64,000 nucleotides of DNA, taken from assembly GCA_964291375.2 (NCBI GenBank), contig OZ219809.1:1364001-1428000 (forward strand). Direction: 5' to 3'. Positions 37,186 through 45,552 of the stretch are shown piece after piece. A program made the translations under genes and the position numbers. The notes under the pieces were generated by a model. The model was not told the origin of the DNA, ran no database searches, and was given only the letters and a program-made list of their open reading frames with translations. Each line of letters begins with the position of its first letter. Within the stretch, counting starts at the first letter, position 1. The DNA comes from 3107 sp001483205. Its GTDB lineage: Bacteria; Pseudomonadota; Alphaproteobacteria; Rhodobacterales; Rhodobacteraceae.

Positions 37186-37884
37186 ATGGCAAGGATCGGA
37201 AAACGCACCCGCGCCGCCCGCGAGGTTTTCGCAGGCCAGACCGGGCTGAGTGTCGAGGCGGCGGTGGCGCTGGTCAAGGACAATGCCAGCGCGAAATTCG
37301 ATGAAACCGTCGAGATTGCGATGAATCTGGGGGTTGACCCGCGCCATGCCGATCAGATGGTGCGCGGCAGGGTCTCGCTGCCCAACGGCACCGGCAAGAC
37401 GGTTCGTGTCGCCGTGTTCGCCCGTGGCCCTAAGGCTGATGAGGCGCGGGACGCCGGGGCCGATATTGTGGGCGCGGAAGACCTGATGGAAACCGTCCAA
37501 AGCGGTAAGATAGAGTTCGAGCGCTGCATCGCCACCCCGGACATGATGCCGGTTGTCGGTCGTCTGGGCAAGATACTCGGCCCGCGCAACCTGATGCCGA
37601 ACCCGAAGGTCGGCACGGTGACGATGGATGTGAAGGGGGCTGTGGAGGCCGCCAAGGGCGGTGAGGTGCAGTTCCGGGTCGAGAAGGCGGGGGTTGTTCA
37701 TGCGGGCGTCGGCAAGGTGTCTTTCGCCGAGACGCAACTGGTCGAGAATGTGCGCGCGTTCGTGTCCGCCGTGGCCCGTGCGAAACCGCCGGGGGCGAAG
37801 GGGGCCTATCTGAAGAAGATCGCGCTGAGTTCGACCATGGGGCCGGGGGTCAGTATTGATGTCGGCTCTGCCAGTGCTGAGTAG
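37186..37884 (+). CDS. rplA: 50S ribosomal protein L1
   Basis: 232 aa, full length. ARIGKRTRAAREVFAGQ at the N-terminus, MPVVGRLGKILGPRNLMPNP near 125 and STMGPGVSIDV at the C-terminus. It should be followed by rplJ-rplL-rpoB-rpoC, but here it ends at a terminator-like hairpin, then a TIR element, then fabG. L1 in other bacteria represses its own mRNA by binding near the rplK start. Confidence 0.97.
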   Translation: MARIGKRTRAAREVFAGQTGLSVEAAVALVKDNASAKFDETVEIAMNLGVDPRHADQMVRGRVSLPNGTGKTVRVAVFARGPKADEARDAGADIVGAEDLMETVQSGKIEFERCIATPDMMPVVGRLGKILGPRNLMPNPKVGTVTMDVKGAVEAAKGGEVQFRVEKAGVVHAGVGKVSFAETQLVENVRAFVSAVARAKPPGAKGAYLKKIALSSTMGPGVSIDVGSASAE

Positions 37885-37917
37885 CACGGGCGTCGGGGCG
37901 ATACCGGATGAAATGGC

Positions 37918-37945
37918 TGAAGGGGCGGGCTTTGCCTGCCCTTTC
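37918..37945 (+). terminator. Probable terminator after rplA
   Basis: AAGGGGCGGGC, TTT loop, GCCTGCCCTTT forms a stem with GT wobble, followed by TTTCGCG. It lies about 35 bp after the rplA stop, where the operon would normally continue into rplJ. Confidence 0.6.
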
Positions 37946-37971
37946 GCGTTTTCGGGGCCTTTGGCATGATG

Positions 37972-38238
37972 AAGACCTTTGCATAATGGCGTATCGGCAC
38001 CCAAACCGTCCCGCCCGGCGGAACGCCGGGCAGCGCCTGCTTGGGCTCCGCCCGTTCGGCCCTGAAACGGTCCACCGGACCGTTTCCGAGACGGGCCTCA
38101 CCCCCCGGCAGGCGCTTTTAACGCCTCAACCTGTTGGAGCGTATGGACTTTATGGCAAGACCATCGCCAATACGGAAGTCGGAAAAAGCGCCCGCCCAGG
38201 CAGGCGGCTGCCCGGCTTGGCCAATATCCAGAGGTCTT
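37972..38238 (+). mobile_element. Hairpin-rich TIR element, long form
   Basis: 267 bp from AAGACCTTTGCATAATGGC to GGCCAATATCCAGAGGTCTT. It contains the inserted GAAACGGTCC/GGACCGTTTC hairpin and the core CTGTTGGAGCGTATGG. It occupies the junction between the ribosomal operon and the fab genes. Confidence 0.9.
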
Positions 38239-38354
38239 GCGAAAGGTCTTTGAGAGGCCCTTTCATCCACTGCCCCCCTTGCCCGCCCCCCTTCACAATG
38301 CGATAGGACGGGGTGACATGAAAAATTTTCCACACCAGCGCAGGAGCATTCCAC

Positions 38355-39092
38355 ATGTTTGACCTGACCGGGAAAGGCGCGCTGATCACCGGGGCCTCGG
38401 GCGGCATCGGTGGTGCGGTCGCCCGCGCACTCCATAGCGCAGGCGCAACGGTGGCGCTTTCGGGCACCCGAACCGCCCCGCTCATGTCTCTGGCGGCAGA
38501 GCTTGGCCCGCGCGCCCATGTCCTGCCCTGCAATCTGGGCGACACACAGGCCGTCGAGGCCCTGCCCGCGCAGGCCGCAACCGTGATGGGCGCGCTCGAT
38601 ATTCTGATCAACAACGCAGGCATCACCCGCGATGCCCTGTTCATGCGGATGAAGGACGACGACTGGAACAGCGTTCTCGATGTGAACCTGAACGCGGCCA
38701 TGCGGCTGTGCCGGGGCGCGCTGCGCGGGATGATGAAGGCCCGCTGGGGGCGGATCATCAGCATCGGCTCGGTGGTCGGGGCCACCGGCAATCCGGGGCA
38801 GGCCAACTATGCCGCAGCCAAGGCCGCCCTCACCGGCCTGTCGAAATCCCTGGCCCAAGAGGTCGCGAACCGGGGAATCACCGTCAATGTCGTCGCGCCG
38901 GGGTTCATCGAAACCGCGATGACCGACGGGTTGGCTGATGACCGCAAACAGGCGATCAATGCCCGAATTCCGGCGGCGCGCATGGGCCGGGCAGAGGAAA
39001 TTGCCGCCGCCGTGCTGTATCTTGCCAGCGAAGAGGCCGGATATGTCACCGGAAGCACCTTGCATGTGAACGGCGGAATGGCCATGATCTAG
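38355..39092 (+). CDS. fabG: 3-oxoacyl-[acyl-carrier-protein] reductase FabG
   Basis: 245 aa short-chain dehydrogenase that reduces 3-oxoacyl-ACP with NADPH in fatty-acid elongation. Cofactor loop GASGGIGGAVARAL is at about 14-27, NNAGITRDALFMRM near 86, and the active site has S (IISIGSVVG) and YAAAKAALTGL with catalytic Tyr and Lys near 149-153. ATG at 38355 follows GCAGGAGC. It is first in a fab group lacking fabD, which normally precedes it. Confidence 0.95.
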   Translation: MFDLTGKGALITGASGGIGGAVARALHSAGATVALSGTRTAPLMSLAAELGPRAHVLPCNLGDTQAVEALPAQAATVMGALDILINNAGITRDALFMRMKDDDWNSVLDVNLNAAMRLCRGALRGMMKARWGRIISIGSVVGATGNPGQANYAAAKAALTGLSKSLAQEVANRGITVNVVAPGFIETAMTDGLADDRKQAINARIPAARMGRAEEIAAAVLYLASEEAGYVTGSTLHVNGGMAMI

Positions 39093-39129
39093 GCGCGCGC
39101 GCCGAACATAACATCCGGCGTGAAAGCGT

Positions 39130-39157
39130 TTGCCTTGACCGCCCGATGTGATATAGG
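39130..39157 (+). promoter_or_regulatory. Possible acpP promoter
   Basis: TTGCCT (39130-39135), 16 bp, TATAGG (39152-39157), with a leader of about 135 nt before acpP. A separate promoter for the very abundant ACP would be expected. Confidence 0.35.
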
Positions 39158-39293
39158 CGGCGCAGTTTTACCGGGGGCATGGTCGTGCCCGTCGGTTTTC
39201 CGCTCTTGCCAGCGGGATCAGAGAGGCCGGGGGAGCGCCAGGCCGGATGAAACCAGTGACGGGGACGGCCCCGCCAGAAAATGAGGACATACC

Positions 39294-39527
39294 ATGAGCG
39301 ACATTGCAGATCGCGTTAAAAAGATCGTTGTCGAGCACCTGGGGGTCGAAGAGGACAAAATCGTCGAATCGGCCTCTTTCATTGATGATCTGGGGGCAGA
39401 CAGCCTTGATACGGTTGAGCTGGTCATGGCGTTCGAGGAAGAGTTCGGGATCGAAATTCCCGACGACTCCGCCGAAAACATCCAGACCTTCGGCGATGCG
39501 GTGAAGTTCATCACGGATGCGTCCTGA
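39294..39527 (+). CDS. acpP: Acyl carrier protein
   Basis: 77 aa acidic protein carrying growing acyl chains on phosphopantetheine. The attachment motif DDLGADSLDTVELVMAFEEE has the serine at about S37. Starts MSDIADRVKKIVVEHLGVEE. It follows fabG by 200 bp and is followed by a HisA-like gene instead of fabF directly. Confidence 0.97.
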   Translation: MSDIADRVKKIVVEHLGVEEDKIVESASFIDDLGADSLDTVELVMAFEEEFGIEIPDDSAENIQTFGDAVKFITDAS

Positions 39528-39699
39528 GCCGCGCGCCTGCACCGCGACGTTCCGAAATGGCGCTCTGATCCGGGTGCCGTTTTGCTTTTGCAGCCGCATT
39601 TGATGCGATACCGGGTTGCGGGCACGCGCCTGATCGTGCGTAATGGGGAAACGGCGGGGCCATGCAGGCCACCCGCGAAACTGCCCGGAGGATAGCCCG

Positions 39700-40446
39700 A
39701 TGATCCTTTTCCCGACGATCGAATTGCAAAACGGCCAGTGTGTGACGCTCAATCGCGGCAATGTCGATGAACCGACAATCTGGCATGTGGACCCGGTGAA
39801 GCGGGCGCGGGAGTTCGCCGCTGCCGGGGCGGAATGGCTGCATGTCACCGATCTGGACGCGGTGACCGATGTGGGCGTCAACAACGAGCTGGTGCAGGAG
39901 ATCATCCGGCAGGCGGGCATCCCGGTGCAACTGGCCGGGGGGTTCCGCACCATGGAGCATATCGAGACCGCAGTGGAGCGGGGAACCGGCCGGGTGGTGA
40001 TCGGCACCGCGGCGGTGCGGGATCCGGATTTCGTCAAGCAGGCGGCAAAGCTGCATCCCGATCAGATTGTTCTGGCGGTGGATGTGTATCAGGAGCGGGT
40101 GGTGATTGACGGCTGGCGGGCCTCTACCGCGTTTGAGCCGATGCGCTTTGTCAGGGAGTTCTCGACCGCGCCGCTCGCCGCCATTCTGGTGACGGATGTG
40201 GACAATTATGCCGGGGATTCCGACGGGTCGGTCGGCATGATCTCGATGGTTGCGGATGCGGCGCGCAGCCCGGTGATTGCCGGGGGCATTGCGGATTCGC
40301 TCGATGATATTTCGCGGCTCAAATATGTGCGCAATATCGCGGGTGCGCAGGTGGGGCGCGCCCTGTTCAACAAATCCGTGACGCTGGAAGAGGCGATTGC
40401 GGTTGCCCGCGCCATGCCTGCGGAAACCGTGGCGGAAATGATCTGA
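39700..40446 (+). CDS. HisA-like (phosphoribosyl isomerase family) TIM-barrel protein
   Basis: 248 aa. The fold is HisA/HisF: MILFPTIELQNGQCVTLNRG at the start, WLHVTDLDAVTDVGVNNELV near 45, PVQLAGGFRTMEHIE near 73, VVIGTAAVRDPDFV near 97 and a repeated second half. The catalytic aspartate of HisA strand 1 (the D in PAIDL) is glutamate here (E8 in PTIEL), while the second-half aspartate (VDVYQ) is kept. It sits between acpP and fabF, far from any his genes. It could be a paralogue with a different activity, so HisA function is not assigned. ATG at 39700 follows CCGGAGGATAG. Confidence 0.75.
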   Translation: MILFPTIELQNGQCVTLNRGNVDEPTIWHVDPVKRAREFAAAGAEWLHVTDLDAVTDVGVNNELVQEIIRQAGIPVQLAGGFRTMEHIETAVERGTGRVVIGTAAVRDPDFVKQAAKLHPDQIVLAVDVYQERVVIDGWRASTAFEPMRFVREFSTAPLAAILVTDVDNYAGDSDGSVGMISMVADAARSPVIAGGIADSLDDISRLKYVRNIAGAQVGRALFNKSVTLEEAIAVARAMPAETVAEMI

Positions 40447-40604
40447 CCGGTCGCGGTGGCAGAGGACCGGGCGATTGCGAGAGGGGCGCGTCCCGGCCTG
40501 ATGCGACGGGCGGGGAGATGGACTATTGCCCCGCCCCGGCCCGCCAAGGTATCAAACCCCGAAAATCGCGCCACGTCTGAACGTCTGAAGGAAGGGGCCG
40601 GGCA

Positions 40605-41867
40605 ATGCGTCGGGTTGTCATAACCGGATTGGGAATGGTCACACCGCTGGGCGATGGTGTCGGGACGACCTGGCGGCGTCTGCTGGACGGGCGGTCCGGC
40701 GCAGGAACCATCACCCGGTTTGACCCCGCGCGGGTGACAACAAAATACGCCTGCGAGGTGCCCTTTGGCGACAGTGCGGACGGTGCATTCGACCCGGACG
40801 CCTATATGGAGCCGAAAGAGCGCCGGAAAGTCGATAACTTTATCCTCTACGGGGTGGCGGCGGCGCATCAGGCGGTGCGCGATGCCAACTGGATGCCCGA
40901 GGATGAGGCAAGCCAGCGGCGCACCGGGGTTATGGTTGGTTCCGGCATCGGCGGGCTGAGCACGATTGCCGAAACAACGGCCCTTCTGCATGAAAAGGGG
41001 CCACGGCGGGTTTCCCCGTTCTTCATTCCGGGGGCGCTGATCAATCTGGTTTCCGGCCAGGTGGGGATACGGTTCGGGTTCAAGGGGCCGAACCACGCGG
41101 TGGCGACCGCATGTTCCACCGGTGCCCACGCCATCGGCGATGCGGCGCGGCTGATCGCGCTGGATGATGCCGATGTGATGATCGCCGGGGGCGCGGAAAG
41201 CCCGATTTGCGAAATCGGCATTGCCGGGTTCAATGCCTGCAAGGCGCTTTCGACCGGATATGCGGATGATCCGACACAGGCCAGCCGCCCCTGGTGCCGG
41301 GACCGGGACGGGTTCGTGATGGGCGAGGGCGCGGGCATCGTGGTGCTGGAGGCATACGACCACGCGCGGGCGCGCGGCGCACGGATCTATGCCGAGGTGC
41401 TGGGCTATGGCCTGTCGGGTGACGCCTATCATATCACCGCGCCCTCCGAAGACGGGGACGGCGGCTATCGGTCAATGACGGCGGCGCTTAACCGGGCGGG
41501 GATTGCGGCGGCGGATGTGGATTATATCAATGCGCATGGCACCTCGACCATGGCCGACACCATAGAGCTGGGCGCGGTCGAGCGCCTGTTGGGTGATGCG
41601 GCGGGCCGGGCAACCATGTCTTCGACCAAATCCTCTATCGGGCATCTGCTGGGGGCGGCCGGGGCGGTCGAGGCGATTTTCTGTGTGCTGGCGATTCGCG
41701 ATCAGGTGGCCCCGCCGACCCTGAATCTGGACAGCCCGGCGGTGGAAACGCCGATTGATCTGGCCCCCGGCAAGGCGGTCAGACGCCCCGTTGACATCGT
41801 GCTGTCGAACTCTTTCGGCTTTGGCGGCACCAATGCGTCGCTGGTTTTGGGGCGGGTGGACGGCTGA
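40605..41867 (+). CDS. fabF: 3-oxoacyl-[acyl-carrier-protein] synthase II FabF
   Basis: 420 aa condensing enzyme for chain elongation. Start MRRVVITGLGMVTPLGDGVG. The catalytic cysteine is in ATACSTGAHAIGDAARLIAL near 170, histidines in INAHGTSTMADTIELGAVER and SIGHLLGAAGAVEAI, and the KSSIGH lysine precedes. A full-length, intact KAS II. Its stop overlaps the mltG start (TGATG), so the two are coupled. Confidence 0.97.
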   Translation: MRRVVITGLGMVTPLGDGVGTTWRRLLDGRSGAGTITRFDPARVTTKYACEVPFGDSADGAFDPDAYMEPKERRKVDNFILYGVAAAHQAVRDANWMPEDEASQRRTGVMVGSGIGGLSTIAETTALLHEKGPRRVSPFFIPGALINLVSGQVGIRFGFKGPNHAVATACSTGAHAIGDAARLIALDDADVMIAGGAESPICEIGIAGFNACKALSTGYADDPTQASRPWCRDRDGFVMGEGAGIVVLEAYDHARARGARIYAEVLGYGLSGDAYHITAPSEDGDGGYRSMTAALNRAGIAAADVDYINAHGTSTMADTIELGAVERLLGDAAGRATMSSTKSSIGHLLGAAGAVEAIFCVLAIRDQVAPPTLNLDSPAVETPIDLAPGKAVRRPVDIVLSNSFGFGGTNASLVLGRVDG

Positions 41868-43036
41868 TGTGGCGCGCGTTTGCCTCTAATGGCCTGACGC
41901 TGCTGGTCGTGCTGGTGTTTGCTCTGGCGTTGGTGATCCAATGGGGCAAGGGCCGCTATACCGCCGCCGGGCCGCTGACCGGGCCGATCTGTTTTCGTGT
42001 CGGCGGCGCGCTGCGCACCATGGGCGGCGTCACCGAAGCGCTGGCCGAACAGGGCGCGATCAGCAGTGCGTTTCTGTTCCGGGCCGGGGCGGAATATACC
42101 GGGCGCGGCACGTCAAAGCTCAAGGCAGGCAGTTTTCTGATCGGGCCGGGGGCGTCAATGGCAGAGATCACCGAGACCCTGACCGGGACGGGCTATTCCA
42201 CCTGCGGGACCGAGGTGAAGCTGCATATCGGGGTGGCGCGCAACCATATCGGGATCAACGCCCTTGATCTGGAGCAGAACCGCTATGAAGAGGTTGCCCG
42301 TTTCGACCCGGCGGCAGGCGAGATTCCCCGCGCCTATCTGGAGGTGCGGGAGGAAACCGGGGTGCGCTATCGCATCAGTGTCGCCGAGGGGGTGACAAGC
42401 TGGCAGGTGGTTGAGGGGCTGAAAGGGGCGGATTTTCTGAGCGGCGAGATTGCCGAAACCCCGCCGGAGGGGACGCTGGCGGCGATCAATGAGGACGTGC
42501 CGGACGGGATGGACCGCAACGCGCTGCTGGCAAGAATGGCCGAGGTGCAGACCGGGGTGCTGGAGGCCGCGTGGCGGAACCGGGCCAAGGGGCTGCCGAT
42601 ACAGACCCGGCAGGAGGCGCTGATTCTGGCGTCCATCGTCGAGAAGGAAACCGGGGTGCCGGATGAGCGCAGTTTTGTCGCCTCGGTGTTTGTCAACCGG
42701 CTGCGTCAGGGGATGAAGTTGCAGACCGACCCGACGGTGATTTACGGCATCACCGGCGGGCAGGGGGGCCTGGGCCGGGGCTTGCGGCAGAGCGAGCTGA
42801 GGCGGGAAACCCCGTGGAACACCTATGTCATTGACGGGCTGCCGCCGACGCCGATTGCCAGTCCGGGACCGGCCAGCATCGAGGCGGCGCTGAACCCTGC
42901 CGATACGGAATATCTGTTTTTCGTTGCCGACGGGTCCGGCGGACATGCCTTTGCCGGGACACTGGCAGAGCATAACCGCAATGTCGCCCGCTGGCGCAGG
43001 ATTGAGGCGGAGAGGGCGGACGGGGCCGACGAGTGA
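41867..43036 (+). CDS. mltG: Endolytic transglycosylase MltG
   Basis: 389 aa inner-membrane lytic transglycosylase (YceG) that ends glycan strand synthesis. MWRAFASNGLTLLVVLVFALALVIQWGKG gives one N-terminal membrane helix (about residues 8-25). The catalytic domain holds LILASIVEKETGVPDERSF with the essential glutamate near 250 and LQTDPTVIYGITGG. Coupled to fabF by overlap. It is the last gene before the GTA cluster, a common order in Rhodobacterales. Confidence 0.95.
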   Translation: MWRAFASNGLTLLVVLVFALALVIQWGKGRYTAAGPLTGPICFRVGGALRTMGGVTEALAEQGAISSAFLFRAGAEYTGRGTSKLKAGSFLIGPGASMAEITETLTGTGYSTCGTEVKLHIGVARNHIGINALDLEQNRYEEVARFDPAAGEIPRAYLEVREETGVRYRISVAEGVTSWQVVEGLKGADFLSGEIAETPPEGTLAAINEDVPDGMDRNALLARMAEVQTGVLEAAWRNRAKGLPIQTRQEALILASIVEKETGVPDERSFVASVFVNRLRQGMKLQTDPTVIYGITGGQGGLGRGLRQSELRRETPWNTYVIDGLPPTPIASPGPASIEAALNPADTEYLFFVADGSGGHAFAGTLAEHNRNVARWRRIEAERADGADE

Positions 43037-43072
43037 TCCCGCGTTTGTTTTTGTCAAAGCCGCCGGGTGATG

Positions 43073-43305
43073 AAGACCTCTGAATAATCGCTGAGCCGGT
43101 TGCCAACTGCCTGAGCAGGTGCTTTGCCGGGACAGATGCGCGACCAATCCAAAGGGCAGCGCCCGGCCCGGCGGGTGCGAAGCGCCCGCCGTGGGGTGAG
43201 GCCCGTCTCGGAAACGGTCCGGGGGACCGTTTCAGGGCCGAACGGGCGGAGCCCAAAGCGCTGCCCGGCGTTCCGCCGGGCAGGACATTTTGGTGCGATA
43301 GCTTG
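43073..43305 (-). mobile_element. TIR element, recombinant, upstream of the GTA cluster
   Basis: Begins AAGACCTCTGAATAATCGC after mltG and then continues as CGAAGCGCCCGCCGTGGGGT with the GAAACGGTCC/GGACCGTTTC hairpin at 43211-43233. The right end (ATTTTGGTGCGATAGC) is decayed. After it comes an AT-rich stretch (43306-43400) with no gene. Confidence 0.7.
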
Positions 43306-43396
43306 ATAGAAATATTTTTATTTTAAATCAAACAGATAACCCAAAACCTGAACAAACCATTACAACCACAGAACGATACCCCACCAACAAATTCCC

Positions 43397-43425
43397 TTGA
43401 CTTTGCGACCGCCCCGGGGTATTCC
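43397..43425 (+). promoter_or_regulatory. Possible GTA operon promoter
   Basis: TTGACT (43397-43402), 17 bp, TATTCC (43420-43425), after an AT-rich block. The -10 lies in the left arm of the long hairpin described next. Only the sequence match supports it. Confidence 0.35.
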
Positions 43426-43485
43426 TTCACCCATGATGACAGAAATGGGCAAGCGGCCCCGGGATACCCCCGGCGGTCGCTTTTT
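43405..43485 (+). terminator. 19-bp-stem hairpin with T run before GTA gene g1
   Basis: GCGACCGCC (43405-43413) pairs with GGCGGTCGC (43472-43480), then GGGGTATTCC (43416-43425) pairs with GGGATACCCC (43461-43470) with one GU pair, separated by a small internal loop. TTTTT follows at 43481-43485. An inner CCCAT/ATGGG hairpin lies in the loop. It looks like an intrinsic terminator or attenuator 44 bp before the g1 ATG. Confidence 0.7.
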
Positions 43486-43528
43486 GCGTTCAGCGCACAC
43501 AGGGCATGAGGGGCAGGTTTCAGACCGC

Positions 43529-43879
43529 ATGACACCAGAAACACCCGGTGATGAACAGCCGCACTCGAAAGCGATCCTTTCAGCAGCGGTCGAGGAATAT
43601 GAGCGCTCCGTCTCGGACCTGCGGCGGTTGATTGCGGGTATCGAGCAGGGGCAATTCCCGTCCGGGCGGGACGCATCAGAGGTCTTGCGCCAACTGCGTG
43701 TGATCACGCGGCTGGCCATTCAGGAAAGGGACAGGCTTGAAGAACGCCGCAAAAAAGAGAGCGGAGGCCCCGCCGGATACGCGCTCGACCTTGGGGCGGC
43801 GCGTGATGAGGTCGGGCGCCGTCTGGCTCGTCTCCGCGCCGCCGGAGGTGCAGGAAACATTCCTGGAGGAGTTGGATGA
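43529..43879 (+). CDS. GTA gene 1 (small terminase-like)
   Basis: 116 aa. GTA g1 proteins act as the small terminase subunit that helps start packaging. Mostly helical and charged: HSKAILSAAVEEYERSVSDL followed by RRLIAGIEQGQF and an arginine/glutamate-rich region (LAIQERDRLEERRKKESGGP). Start ATG at 43529 (MTPETPGDEQ) is preferred over a TTG inside the promoter/hairpin region. Its 3' end overlaps g2. Assignment rests on position before the large terminase and the fold-like composition. Confidence 0.7.
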   Translation: MTPETPGDEQPHSKAILSAAVEEYERSVSDLRRLIAGIEQGQFPSGRDASEVLRQLRVITRLAIQERDRLEERRKKESGGPAGYALDLGAARDEVGRRLARLRAAGGAGNIPGGVG

Positions 43880-45149
43880 ACAGACACTGCTGGCCCTGCC
43901 CTATCTGTTCGAGTTCTGGGCGCTGGAGCATCAGTTGCCCCCGGAGGGCGACTGGCGCACATGGGCGGTGATTGGCGGGCGCGGGGCCGGCAAGACGCGC
44001 GCCGGTGCGGAATGGGTCCGGGCGCAGGTCGAGGGCGACCGGCCTGCCGATCCGGGGCGCGTGTCACGGGTGGCGCTGTTGGGCGAGACCCTGGACCAGG
44101 TGCGCGAGGTGATGGTGATGGGGGAAAGCGGGATACTCGCATGTTCCCCCCCGGACCGGCGACCGGAGTGGCACGCCACGCGGCGGCGGCTGATATGGCC
44201 GAACGGGGCGGAGGCGCAGGCCTATTCCGCCCGTGAGCCGGACAGCCTGCGCGGGCCGCAGTTCGATGCCGCCTGGGTGGATGAAATCGCCAAATGGCGC
44301 AAGGGCCGGGCGGCATGGGACATGCTGCAATTCGCGCTGCGGCTGGGGGATGACCCGCGTCAGGTGGTGACGACGACGCCGAAGAACACGGACGTGCTGA
44401 AGGCGATTCTGGGCAACCCGAGCACAGTTGTGACCCGTGCGCCGACCGAGGCCAACCGGGCGCATCTGGCGGCCTCTTTCCTGACCGAGATGCGGGCGCG
44501 CTATGGCGGCACGCGGATAGGACGGCAAGAGCTGGACGGCGAGTTGCTGGAGGATGCGGAAGGGGCGCTGTGGACGCTTGCGGGGCTGGAGGCGGCGCGG
44601 GTGGACGAGGTGCCCGCGCTTGACCGTGTGGTTGTGGCCGTGGACCCGCCGGTGACCGGGGGGGCCGGCTCGGACGACTGCGGTATCGTGGTCGTCGGGG
44701 CGGTGATGGACGGGCCGCCGCAGAACTGGCGCGCTTATGTGCTGAAGGATGCGAGTGTCAGCGCCGCATCGCCTGCGGACTGGGCGCGGCGGGCGATTGC
44801 GGTGATGGAGGCGTTCGGGGCCGGGCGGCTGGTGGCCGAGGTCAACCAGGGCGGTGATCTGGTGGAAAGCGTGATCCGGCAGATTGATCCTCTGACGCCG
44901 TATCGCGGGGTTCGGGCGACGCGGGGCAAGGCGGCGCGGGCCGAGCCGGTGGCGGCGCTCTATGAACAGGGTCGGGTGGCGCATGTGCGTGGATTGTCCC
45001 GGCTGGAGGACCAGATGTGCGCGATGACGGTGCGGGGGTATGAGGGCGCGGGCAGCCCGGATCGGGTGGATGCACTGGTCTGGGCCTTGCATGAGCTGAT
45101 CATTATTCCGGCGGCAGAGTGGCGGCGTCCGGGGGTGCGGACTCTGTGA
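43806..45149 (+). CDS. GTA gene 2, large terminase (TerL)
   Basis: 447 aa packaging motor with ATPase and nuclease domains. LVSAPPEVQETFLEELDEQT is the GTA N-terminal consensus. Walker A GGRGAGKTRAGAEWVRAQ is near residue 52-69, Walker B with LRGPQFDAAWVDEIAKWRKG near 145, and nuclease-domain VVAVDPPVTGGAGSDDCGIV near 275. ATG at 43806 is chosen; the longer ORF starts at TTG 43737 within g1. It overlaps g1 by 74 bp. No frameshift seen. Confidence 0.9.
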   Translation: MRSGAVWLVSAPPEVQETFLEELDEQTLLALPYLFEFWALEHQLPPEGDWRTWAVIGGRGAGKTRAGAEWVRAQVEGDRPADPGRVSRVALLGETLDQVREVMVMGESGILACSPPDRRPEWHATRRRLIWPNGAEAQAYSAREPDSLRGPQFDAAWVDEIAKWRKGRAAWDMLQFALRLGDDPRQVVTTTPKNTDVLKAILGNPSTVVTRAPTEANRAHLAASFLTEMRARYGGTRIGRQELDGELLEDAEGALWTLAGLEAARVDEVPALDRVVVAVDPPVTGGAGSDDCGIVVVGAVMDGPPQNWRAYVLKDASVSAASPADWARRAIAVMEAFGAGRLVAEVNQGGDLVESVIRQIDPLTPYRGVRATRGKAARAEPVAALYEQGRVAHVRGLSRLEDQMCAMTVRGYEGAGSPDRVDALVWALHELIIIPAAEWRRPGVRTL

Positions 45150-45208
45150 CGGGTGCTTTGCCGGGGCAGAGGCGGTGACCCGTCCGAAGGGCAGCGCCCG
45201 GCCCGCAA

Positions 45209-45472
45209 AAGACTTCTGCATAATGGCCTAGCCGGGCAGCCGCCTGACTGGGCGGGCGCTTATCTTGACACTACACATTGGCGATGGTCTTGCCATAGAG
45301 TCCATACGCTCCAACAGGTTGAGGCGTTCCAAGCGCCTGCCGGGGGGTGAGGCCCGTCTCGGAAACGGTCCGGTGGACCGTTTCAGGGCCGAACGGGCGG
45401 AGCCCAAGGCGCTGCCCGGCGCAAGCGCCGGGCGGGGTACTTGGGGGGCGATACAGCCTTATTCAGAGGTCT
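45209..45472 (-). mobile_element. Hairpin-rich TIR element, long form, between g2 and g3
   Basis: 264 bp from AAGACTTCTGCATAATGGC to TTATTCAGAGGTCT, in reverse orientation. It carries the GAAACGGTCC/GGACCGTTTC hairpin and a CCGGCGCAAGCGCCGG stem. A partial module (GGGTGCTTTGCCGGGGCAGA, 45150-45205) precedes it. The g3 start has its own AGGAG site 80 bp downstream. Confidence 0.9.
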
Positions 45473-45552
45473 CTATCCCGCCATCACGCCCCACACCGGA
45501 AAACAGGGGAAAACGCGGCCTGCCGGGCCTGCCCCCATGAGGAGCTATATCC

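Noticed and set aside
42841..43036. Possible split of mltG by repeats
   Set aside because: The frame is intact to the stop at 43036, and the element begins after it.
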